From Syntrophaceae bacterium UBA5619 (GTDB lineage Bacteria > Desulfobacterota > Syntrophia > Syntrophales > UBA5619), in the NCBI GenBank assembly GCA_002424545.1, contig DIKL01000099.1, positions 1,750 to 37,675 on the forward strand: a stretch of DNA of 35,926 nt, read 5' to 3'. The first letter of the stretch is position 1. Each line of letters opens with the position of its first letter. Positions 1-8,576 of the stretch are shown one piece after another. The notes beneath the pieces were generated by a model that had not been told where the DNA came from, did no database searches, and was given only the letters and a program-made list of their open reading frames with translations. A program made the position numbers and the translations under genes.

Positions 1-2
1 TC

Positions 3-209
<207 letters not shown>

Positions 210-234
210 TCCGGATTTTCAACAATCCTAAAAG

Positions 235-274
235 CAGAGAAGGCGCCCTTTGGTAGGGCGCCTTCTCTGTTTTT
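235..274 (+). terminator. Rho-independent terminator of hppA
   Basis: A perfect 15-bp inverted repeat (235-249 with 255-269) around a 5-base loop is followed directly by five T residues (270-274). The stem is GC-rich in its upper half. On the minus strand the hairpin is followed by four T, so it may also stop transcription arriving from the right. Confidence 0.92.
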
Positions 275-335
275 AGATCGCATGCCGCCTGATCCGATAT
301 GGTGAGAGCCGAATGCAGGCCCTTTGATGGATAAA

Positions 336-383
336 ATAATGGTGGATGGAAAAGGAGGGAACCTAAAAACCATCCACCATTAT
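336..383. repeat. 14-bp perfect inverted repeat with 20-base loop
   Basis: Bases 336-349 are exactly complementary to 370-383. The loop is purine-rich and contains an AGGAGG-like run. There is no T-run on the plus side and only three T on the minus side, so it is a weak terminator candidate. It sits 4 bases from the next hairpin (388-421). Confidence 0.7.
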
Positions 384-421
384 AAAACTGAAAGGGTTTC
401 GGTTAACGCACCGCCTTTCAG
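384..421 (-). terminator. Probable minus-strand terminator
   Basis: An 8-bp perfect stem (388-395 with 414-421, CTGAAAGG/CCTTTCAG) is followed on the minus strand by TTTT (387-384). It lies 83 bases past the stop of the possible small gene at 505-702 and would end a leftward transcript. Confidence 0.5.
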
Positions 422-504
422 ATTATCTTTGATCGCCCCGGTGAGCGTGAATCCGCGGTGAGGCCACCCTCCCGATCGCCGAAGCATAACACCGTTTTTT
501 TGAA

Positions 505-702
505 TCAACCGCCTTTCTTCGAAAGAAAAAAGACCCTGCTCTTGTTTTGGTCTTTCCCTTTTTGTGTCTTTTCGCTTTCGGCTTCTACGGCAATTTCATC
601 AGCCTTTTCTTCACCCGGCGCAAGGAAAAAATCATATTCATGACTCTGTTCGGTGGTGTGATCTTTGAAGTGATCTTTCTTTTTTCCGTTGTCGTGGCGC
701 AT
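505..702 (-). CDS. Possible small charged protein (65 aa) under a sigma54-like promoter
   Basis: I do not recognise this family. The reading frame from ATG at 702 encodes a hydrophilic 65-aa protein, rich in Lys, Glu, Asp and His, with no membrane segment or signal peptide. The N-terminal third is His/Lys/Asp-rich, the middle contains YDFFLAPGEEKADE, and the C-terminal end is basic (LSKKGG). The ribosome-binding site is weak (GGGA three bases before the ATG). Support comes from context: a -24/-12 promoter match at 815-830 points toward it and a hairpin with a T-run at 384-421 follows it. The frame stays open upstream to 840, but that part reads like non-coding sequence. The alternative is a small RNA with no protein product. 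Confidence 0.4.
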   Translation of the reverse strand: MRHDNGKKKDHFKDHTTEQSHEYDFFLAPGEEKADEIAVEAESEKTQKGKDQNKSRVFFLSKKGG

Positions 703-1113
703 AAATCCCAGCTTCTGTCTCCCTCCCCTCCCCATGGCCGGAGAATCTGCAATGAAGCCAAGCACCGTTCTGCTGCCTGAGGGAGTTTCCGACTTGCTTA
801 CCGCCTTATTGTATAGCAATAGCAATGCCAACCGAAACAACAGATCTTTTCACGTCCTCATTTTTTACGGATGCCGTCCACAACGATGTGATATCAAATG
901 GTTGATTGAAGGAGGCCCGGGAAAGATTCATGAGCCGCTGAAGCGGGAGGATTTCGGAGAGAAGATTCGCGAAAAGCGTCGGACGGGAATGGTGCTGATA
1001 CCGCACAGCGCCAACGGATCGATTCCGCAAAAGGCCACATTGGATTGAAGCGATGAATGTTGTGCGTCTTTTGAACGAGGCGTGCTGGTTCGGCACACCT
1101 CCGCATGAGCCAG
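703..1113. other. Intergenic region without a convincing gene
   Basis: Short open frames on both strands here lack ribosome-binding sites and family features. What can be seen is the sigma54-like promoter at 815-830, a dyad ATCAA-N4-TTGAT at 893-906 that could bind a regulator, and an imperfect 8-bp hairpin (1084-1091 with 1107-1114) overlapping the stop codon of the activator gene. The composition is more AT-rich than the flanking genes. Confidence 0.6.
815..830 (-). promoter_or_regulatory. Candidate sigma54 (-24/-12) promoter
   Basis: Read on the minus strand this is TGGCAT-N5-TTGCT, against the sigma54 consensus TGGCAC-N5-TTGCW: 10 of 11 defined positions match and the invariant GG-N10-GC spacing is exact. 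It lies about 285 bases downstream of the stop codon of a sigma54-activator gene on the same strand and points at the small ORF 505-702. The predicted start is near 803, giving a leader of about 100 bases. The same segment also contains TGCTATACA, an extended -10-like element, so a sigma70 promoter is an alternative. Confidence 0.6.
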
Positions 1114-3249
1114 CTATTGAATATAATTGTTTATTTTTCTTTGTTCCCGGATCAGCTTATAACGGGAGATTCCCAAACGCCTCGCCGCTTCGGCCTTGTT
1201 TCCCCGAGTCGCCTCCAGGGTGTTTTCAATGATCTTCCGTTTGATATCGTTCGCGATTCTCTCCGTAACCCGCGTAAAATTGATTCCTTCCGAAGAGAGC
1301 TGCGGCAAAATGTTATCGATCTGAATCCGAAGCTTTTCCTGACGGGTGGTCACCTTCATCTCCGCCGGCAGGCTTTCGGCGGTGATCAGCGTTCCGTCAT
1401 GGTGGAGAATCATGATTCTCTCGATAATGTTCTTCAACTCACGGACATTGCCGGGCCAAGGGTAGGCGATCAGGATGCGCTCCGCGTCCTCCGTGAATCC
1501 CTTGACCCTCTTTTTGAACTTCTGATTGAACTCTTCCACATAGTAACGGGCGAGAAGCAGCAGATCTTCGGTTCGTTCCCGAAGGGGCGGAATCAGAATG
1601 GGAACGACGCTGATCCGATAAAACAGATCTTCCCGAAATGAACCCTCCGCCGCCATCCGATTCAGATCCCGGTTGGTGGCGAAGATGAACCGGACATCGA
1701 TGGGGATATTGTCGTTGCCGCCCAAACGGCGGATGTGACCGTCTTCCAGCATCCGCAAAAATTTGGCCTGAAGATGGATGCTCATGTCGCCGATTTCGTC
1801 CAGCAGTATTGTACCGCCGCTGGCATGTTCGAGCAGCCCCAGTTTTCTCTTTCGGGCATCGGTAAATGCGCCCGCTTCATAGCCGAAGAGTTCGCTCTCC
1901 AGCAGCGTTCCGGGAATCGCCGCACAGTTGACATCGACAAAGGGCTTTGCATGCCGGTTACTCTGGCGGTGAATCGCCCTGGCAATCAGCTCCTTGCCGG
2001 TCCCGCTTTCCCCCTGAACCAGTATGTTCGTGTCGTGTTTGGCAACCTCCTTGATCACGCTGAAGAGGTTGAGCATTTTCTTCGACTTCCCCAGGATATC
2101 ATGGAAACCCAGCAGAATGTCTTCCCGTTCCTTGAGTTTTTCCACCTCCGTCTTGAGGGATTTTGCCTCGAGGGAGAGCATCGAGTGCATGATCGCATTG
2201 TCATAGGTCGTGGAGGCATTCTGAACCAGGACATCCAGAATATGGATTTGATTCTGGGAATATCTTCCCTCTTTCTTCGCCAAATAGAGGGCGCCCTTGA
2301 ACTTGTCCTTGACCTTCAGCGGAAGGGCAATCTCCGACCCGTAACCCGAAAACACCGGCTCTATGGACGATGCTTCGTCGGATCTCTGTCTGGTGACGAC
2401 CGCATTCTTATCCAGGGCTTCGCGAATGATGGTCCGACCGATCCTCTCCTCGCAGGCCAAGCGGTCGTCGATGGAAAGGATATCCCCGTCGTTCACCAGG
2501 CAGCGGTTCTTTTCGATATCGAGAAAATAGACCAGCACCTTCTCCGAACGACTGATGCGCAAGGCGCTTTTTACGAGGATCTCCAGAATGCGGTTGTCCA
2601 GAATGTAGCTTGCATTCATCTCGGAGACGGCCTCCTGGAGAATCATGAGTTGCCGGATTTTTTCGGCGTTGGACTCGAAAAGTCTCAGGTTGTGGATGAT
2701 GATGCTTAACGTATTGGCATAGGTCACGAACAGGTTGATTTCTTCCGGGAAAAACTTGGTCTCCTCATTGAACCAGGCGGCGATGATGCCGATCACCTCT
2801 TCCCCGATCTTCAGCGGGGCGCAGAAATAGGAGCCGCGGTCATAGATCTTCGTCAGCATTCGATCCGTTTCCGTAATCCGAGGATCCGTTGCCGTGACTT
2901 CGATCGCGATCGGTTGCCCGGATTTGGCAACCTTGGTCACGACGCAGTCATGTTGATGAATATTGAGGGAAACGGCAAAAACCTTCTCGGCCTCCTCCGG
3001 GCTGTAGTTTTTGACGACCTGAGCCTCAAGATTCTGCTTGGAGGCATCGAACAGACGAATGATCCCCCGGTCAAAGCCAATGCTGTCCACAACCTCGTCC
3101 AGGATCTTCACCAGCATTTCATTCAGATTGGAAGGCGCGGTTAAAAACGAACTGAGACGGAAAATGCTTTGGAGAAGCTTATCCTTGTCCAGCAGCAAAA
3201 TAGAGGAGACCTTTGAACGGTCATCCACGATTCGTGACTCTTGGGCCAT
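1114..3249 (-). CDS. Sigma54-dependent transcriptional activator, GAF-GAF-AAA+-Fis HTH
   Basis: A 711-aa bacterial enhancer-binding protein that would use ATP to remodel sigma54-RNA polymerase at -24/-12 promoters. Two GAF-type sensor domains (about 30-195 and 205-355) are followed by a short coiled coil (360-385). The AAA+ domain carries Walker A GESGTGKE near 410, the sigma54-contact loop near 460, Walker B GGTILLDEIGD near 480 and the arginine-finger FREDLFYR region. A Fis-type helix-turn-helix (GNKAEAARRLGISRYKL) lies at about 680-700. The contact loop reads GAFTDA instead of GAFTGA. There is no receiver domain, so it probably senses a small molecule or redox state through GAF rather than a kinase. 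It lies 64 bases after the EF-G gene and is probably co-transcribed with it. A sigma54-like promoter lies just downstream. Confidence 0.93.
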   Translation of the reverse strand: MAQESRIVDDRSKVSSILLLDKDKLLQSIFRLSSFLTAPSNLNEMLVKILDEVVDSIGFDRGIIRLFDASKQNLEAQVVKNYSPEEAEKVFAVSLNIHQHDCVVTKVAKSGQPIAIEVTATDPRITETDRMLTKIYDRGSYFCAPLKIGEEVIGIIAAWFNEETKFFPEEINLFVTYANTLSIIIHNLRLFESNAEKIRQLMILQEAVSEMNASYILDNRILEILVKSALRISRSEKVLVYFLDIEKNRCLVNDGDILSIDDRLACEERIGRTIIREALDKNAVVTRQRSDEASSIEPVFSGYGSEIALPLKVKDKFKGALYLAKKEGRYSQNQIHILDVLVQNASTTYDNAIMHSMLSLEAKSLKTEVEKLKEREDILLGFHDILGKSKKMLNLFSVIKEVAKHDTNILVQGESGTGKELIARAIHRQSNRHAKPFVDVNCAAIPGTLLESELFGYEAGAFTDARKRKLGLLEHASGGTILLDEIGDMSIHLQAKFLRMLEDGHIRRLGGNDNIPIDVRFIFATNRDLNRMAAEGSFREDLFYRISVVPILIPPLRERTEDLLLLARYYVEEFNQKFKKRVKGFTEDAERILIAYPWPGNVRELKNIIERIMILHHDGTLITAESLPAEMKVTTRQEKLRIQIDNILPQLSSEGINFTRVTERIANDIKRKIIENTLEATRGNKAEAARRLGISRYKLIREQRKINNYIQ

Positions 3250-3313
3250 GAATCAATGATCCTTTCTCGCCGACTTTTTTCAGATTCTCCGCCGGTTTGT
3301 CCGGCTTCGCCGA

Positions 3314-5350
<2,037 letters not shown>

Positions 5351-5377
5351 AGAGATCCACAGCGGGACAATACTCCG

Positions 5378-6010
5378 CTATCCCTCTTTCTGCGTCGCCG
5401 CCGGCGCGATCAGCTCCCGATTCATCATGAACGGGTTGTTAAGACCGATGTGCCCCTTCAGCGACTCCCTTTCCTTGCCGCCGATCAGGATTCTGATCTT
5501 TTTGATCGTCGGTAGATTGAAGGTCAGCGTGTTGGTCAACGAATAGATGGTGGCCATTTCCGCGGTGCTTCCCCCCGGATGATTCGCCGCCAGGCTCTCC
5601 CGGAAATTGACGGAGAGGCCGTCCTCCCCTTCCCTCTTGACGCCTTCGAGTTCGGTCTTCTCCGGGAAGGTATTGACCAGTCCGGTTTTCGAACCGGCGA
5701 TCAGGGCCCGGATCATCTCCGCCGCCTGCGCTTCCGGATCTTTTTCCTTGGGGATGAAGCGTTTTTCCTGAACGAGGAAACGCTCGTTAGCATCGGAAAA
5801 AAAGAGGGTCACCTCCTGTCGATCCCTCTTTTTCCCCGCGGTCTGTTTTCCGGCCGCGGGCGGATAGATGTAATCGAAGAGGGTGATGAAAAATATGGCC
5901 AGAAAGAGAACGGACACGACAACGATCGCGGAGAGGAGAAAAACCCGTCGCCCCTTTTTCGTTTTCTTATGCCTGACCTCTTCGGTCCTTTTTTGTTTTT
6001 TTGTGGCCAT
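5378..6010 (-). CDS. Membrane-anchored GerMN-domain protein
   Basis: A 210-aa protein with a very basic cytoplasmic N-terminus (1-22), one transmembrane helix (about 23-45) and a periplasmic GerMN-type domain (about 70-200). Recognisable family features are VTLFFSDANERFLVQEKR, AEMIRALIAG, the LSVNFRESL strand, and the SLTNTLT and IRILIGGKE segments. GerMN domains were named from spore germination protein GerM but occur widely in non-sporulating bacteria, where their role is unclear; peptidoglycan or envelope contact is assumed. I chose the ATG at 6010 because AAGGGA lies just upstream; an in-frame ATG seven codons earlier lacks such a site. EF-G follows 27 bases later. Confidence 0.8.
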   Translation of the reverse strand: MATKKQKRTEEVRHKKTKKGRRVFLLSAIVVVSVLFLAIFFITLFDYIYPPAAGKQTAGKKRDRQEVTLFFSDANERFLVQEKRFIPKEKDPEAQAAEMIRALIAGSKTGLVNTFPEKTELEGVKREGEDGLSVNFRESLAANHPGGSTAEMATIYSLTNTLTFNLPTIKKIRILIGGKERESLKGHIGLNNPFMMNRELIAPAATQKEG

Positions 6011-6045
6011 GCGATCCCTTGTTTCCTTCATCCGTGAGTTGCGGC

Positions 6046-6074
6046 AACTTAGGGTATTTTCACGGCAGTGTCAA
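6046..6074 (-). promoter_or_regulatory. Candidate sigma70-type promoter for the GerMN/EF-G/activator genes
   Basis: On the minus strand a perfect TTGACA (6069-6074) is followed after 17 bases by TAAGTT (6046-6051), a poor -10. The start codon of the GerMN gene is 36 bases further on. The 130-base gap behind the HD gene is the largest in this block and is a reasonable place for a promoter. Confidence 0.4.
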
Positions 6075-6140
6075 GAGAAGAACCGGTCCCGGGGAGAACC
6101 GAACCGCCGGCCGCAACGGGCAAAAGGCATCTCTCAACCC

Positions 6141-6734
6141 CTATTTGCATTTTCCGGACGACTCACGGTTTCCGTTGACCCACCAGTCGCTCTTGTCCTT
6201 GAACCACCAGTCCGACGAATCCGTATCGAGGATATCGGCCGCCAAGGTACGGGCGTTTTTTGTAGCGAGACGCAGAACGGCGAAACGGATCCATTCCCGG
6301 CTGTATTTGTTTCCCAGATCGCCGCACTCCTTTAATTGCAGAATCAGCGAGAGCTGATCGGCATCCCGCGCCAGCAACGATTCCTTCGTCTTTTTTTGGT
6401 TGAACTCGTCGATGGTCTCCTCGATCTCCGTGCCGAAAAAAAGCGGCTCCGCCAGTTCCCGAATCGCCTTTTTCTCGTCCACCGTCACATACTTTTTGTT
6501 CACATAGTTCATGTCTCCCGTGCGGGCCTCGGGCAGATCGTGCATCAGACAGAGCCGGAGGACCTTCAGTTCGTCAGCCTCCGGATCCATTTTACAAAGA
6601 ACGTAACCGATGTAAAGCGTTCGCAGAACATGTTCGGCAACCGATTCGCACCCGGATCCGAGAAACTGAAACCCGCTCCGGGGGGTCTTCTTCAGCATCC
6701 CGACTTCGAAAAGAAAATCCGCAATCTCACTCAT
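6141..6734 (-). CDS. HD-domain phosphohydrolase (YfbR/HDDC2-like 5'-deoxynucleotidase)
   Basis: A 197-aa metal-dependent HD hydrolase. The ligand set is visible: His35 in ESVAEHVLRT, His65-Asp66 in CLMHDLPEARTGD and an Asp in ARDADQLSLIL (124-126). Length and motif order fit the HDDC2/YfbR group, which removes phosphate from deoxynucleoside 5'-monophosphates and trims the dNTP pool in the cytoplasm. The last 30 residues contain two WW pairs (SSDWWFKDKSDWWVN), a tail I do not know from the family. GGA sits about five bases before the ATG. It follows the 72-aa gene by 29 bases. Confidence 0.85.
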   Translation of the reverse strand: MSEIADFLFEVGMLKKTPRSGFQFLGSGCESVAEHVLRTLYIGYVLCKMDPEADELKVLRLCLMHDLPEARTGDMNYVNKKYVTVDEKKAIRELAEPLFFGTEIEETIDEFNQKKTKESLLARDADQLSLILQLKECGDLGNKYSREWIRFAVLRLATKNARTLAADILDTDSSDWWFKDKSDWWVNGNRESSGKCK

Positions 6735-6763
6735 CTTGTTCCATCACCGACCTTGACCGCGTC

Positions 6764-6982
6764 TCATCCCCTCTTCAGGGTCCGGATACGGTTCGCCATC
6801 ATCTCGGCTATTTTTCGCACCTGCGTCTGAAGCGCGGCAACCCCTTCCGGTTTCTTGGCCGTCGCCGTGTCCAGTTGCTCCTTCCAATATTCCAAAAGGG
6901 CGATCTCGTTTTCCTTCACCTTACGGTCGAACCGCGTTTGCATCTCCCGGAGAAACGCCGCTTGCCTGTCCGTTTCCGTCAT
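6764..6982 (-). CDS. Small helical protein of unknown function (72 aa)
   Basis: I do not recognise the family. The protein is hydrophilic and predicted to be almost entirely alpha-helical, with heptad-like spacing (FLREMQTRFDRKVKENEIALLEYWKEQLD, then VAALQTQVRKIAEMMANRIRTLKRG), so a short coiled coil is likely. The start at 6982 was chosen because GGAAGGA lies eight bases upstream; an ATG eight codons earlier lacks this. It is 29 bases before the HD hydrolase gene and probably shares its transcript. Confidence 0.65.
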   Translation of the reverse strand: MTETDRQAAFLREMQTRFDRKVKENEIALLEYWKEQLDTATAKKPEGVAALQTQVRKIAEMMANRIRTLKRG

Positions 6983-7065
6983 GATCCATCCTTCCATGGT
7001 CGGCATTCATCTCTTCCAAAACATTGGGGAAGCAGGTGAGCCGGCGATTGTTCGCTTTTGCGGAT

Positions 7066-7269
7066 CTATACATCACGTGGGGTCGATCTTGCAACCCGTA
7101 AAATCGTTTCGGACGCCGCGATCACCTCCCCCTCCCCGCGGATCGTTTCCCGCCGGCCTTTCCCGCTGGACTTTTTCACGGGAATATCGTATATGCAGCC
7201 CGGTTTTTTATCCGGCAGCACACGGCTGTACGGAAAGTGATCCTCTACCATCATATCGTAAAGATTCAT
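7066..7269 (-). CDS. Possible small protein of unknown function (67 aa)
   Basis: An open frame from ATG at 7269 (MNLYDMMVEDHFPY) ending in RVARSTPRDV. The amino-acid mix is balanced and protein-like, and the GGAAAAA before the ATG is a weak ribosome-binding site. It would precede the 72-aa gene by 83 bases on the same strand. The frame is open further upstream to 7368, but that part overlaps the acyl-CoA dehydrogenase start and lacks a ribosome-binding site. No motif is recognised; it could be a chance frame. Confidence 0.4.
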   Translation of the reverse strand: MNLYDMMVEDHFPYSRVLPDKKPGCIYDIPVKKSSGKGRRETIRGEGEVIAASETILRVARSTPRDV

Positions 7270-7361
7270 TTTTTCCGGCGTGATTCGAACGGAAGCGGAC
7301 GAAACCGTCGAAATCACTCTCGCTTCAACAGCAGAACCGTTCCCAAAAGGAGAAAGGGCCC

Positions 7362-8552
7362 ATGGCACTCGACTTCGAATTCACGTTGGAGCAAAAAATG
7401 ATCGAGGAGATCGTCTGGCGCTGGGCGTCCGCCTGGCTGGAACCGCAGATGGAGGAGCTCTACGAGAATGACCGGATGCCTCCGGATCTCTTCCGAGAAC
7501 TGGGGAAAATCGGCGTCAACGGCATCGTCTTCGAAGAGAAATACGGCGGGGCGGGCCTCGGCTACGTGGAGACGCTCCTCGTCTATGAAACAATCGCCCG
7601 GGTAAGCAACGCCCTGGCCATGACCGTAGGCGCCAGCCAGACCCTCTGCTTCGACAACTTCCGGCGGAATGCGACGGAGGAGCAGCGGATGGAGATCCTC
7701 CCCAAGGCCTGCAGTGGGGAGTACATCGGCTGCCTGGGGATCACCGAACCCAACGCCGGATCCGATGCGATGGGGCTGAGCACGCGGGCCGTCAAGGTCA
7801 ATGACCGCTATATCATCAATGGCAGCAAGACCTTCATCACCAACGGCACCGTCGCCGATTTCATGCTCTTCTATGCCAAGACCGAACCGGCGCGCGGATC
7901 GCACGGGATCTCCGCCTTCTATTTCCTCACCGACGGCATGAAAGGTCTCCACCGGGAGAAGATCAAGAAATGGGGCATGCGCTCCTCCCCGACGGCCTTG
8001 ATTACCTTCGAAGACATGGAACTTCCCGAGGAGAACCTGATCGGCGGGTTGAATCGCGGCGGGGCGATTCTCACCAACGGTCTCTGCACGGAACGAATCA
8101 CGCTGAGCGGCTGCTGTCTGGGATCGCAGCGCGCCTGCCTCGAACTGAGCCTCAAGTATGCGCGGGAACGGGTGCAGTTCGGAAAGCCGATCTCCTCCTT
8201 TCAGTTCATCCAGGGGAAGCTGGCCGACATGTACACCCATTACATGGCTTCCAAGTGGATGGCCTACAGCGCCGCCGCCTACTGTGACTCGCTGGAAAAA
8301 AAGGTCGGGGGGAAGGGAACGGATCTCGACCGCAAGGCCGCCGCCGCCCTTCTCTTCTGCGGAGAGATGGGAACAAAGGTGGCCGCGGACGCCGTTCAGA
8401 TTCACGGAGGCTACGGCTACTGCCAGGAATATCCGGTCTCGCGACATTATCTCGATCAGAAGCTCTGGGACATCGGCGCAGGCACCGCGGAGGTGCGCCG
8501 GATGATCATCGCCCGCGAGCTTCTCCGAGACAATTTCCAGAGCGCGCGTTGA
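7362..8552 (+). CDS. Acyl-CoA dehydrogenase (isovaleryl-CoA dehydrogenase-like active site)
   Basis: A 396-aa FAD-dependent acyl-CoA dehydrogenase introducing a 2,3 double bond into an acyl-CoA. Family signatures are GITEPNAGSD near 126-135, the SKTFITNG FAD-binding segment near 155, and the C-terminal QIHGGYGYCQEYPVSR region near 346-361. The usual catalytic Glu of the straight-chain enzymes (EGT) is replaced by IGAGTAEVRR (371-380), exactly as in isovaleryl-CoA dehydrogenase, and a Glu is present in helix G at residue 244 (CTERITLSG) where that enzyme has its base. The enzyme should be active, with branched or bulky acyl-CoA possible. AAGGAG nine bases upstream supports the start. The electron acceptor, normally ETF, is not in the window. 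Confidence 0.93.
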   Translation: MALDFEFTLEQKMIEEIVWRWASAWLEPQMEELYENDRMPPDLFRELGKIGVNGIVFEEKYGGAGLGYVETLLVYETIARVSNALAMTVGASQTLCFDNFRRNATEEQRMEILPKACSGEYIGCLGITEPNAGSDAMGLSTRAVKVNDRYIINGSKTFITNGTVADFMLFYAKTEPARGSHGISAFYFLTDGMKGLHREKIKKWGMRSSPTALITFEDMELPEENLIGGLNRGGAILTNGLCTERITLSGCCLGSQRACLELSLKYARERVQFGKPISSFQFIQGKLADMYTHYMASKWMAYSAAAYCDSLEKKVGGKGTDLDRKAAAALLFCGEMGTKVAADAVQIHGGYGYCQEYPVSRHYLDQKLWDIGAGTAEVRRMIIARELLRDNFQSAR

Positions 8553-8576
8553 GCACAAAAGGCAGAAGGAAGAATA

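Noticed and set aside
689-1048. 119-codon plus-strand frame in the gene-poor region
   Set aside because: No ribosome-binding site, shifting composition along its length and no recognisable motif; it crosses the sigma54-like promoter on the other strand.
1084-1114. Hairpin at the end of the activator gene as its terminator
   Set aside because: An imperfect 8-bp stem overlapping the stop codon and not followed by a T-run; too weak to call a terminator.
7314-8558. 414-codon open frame on the minus strand
   Set aside because: It lies opposite the clear acyl-CoA dehydrogenase gene and shows no family motif; GC-rich genes commonly leave long open antisense frames.
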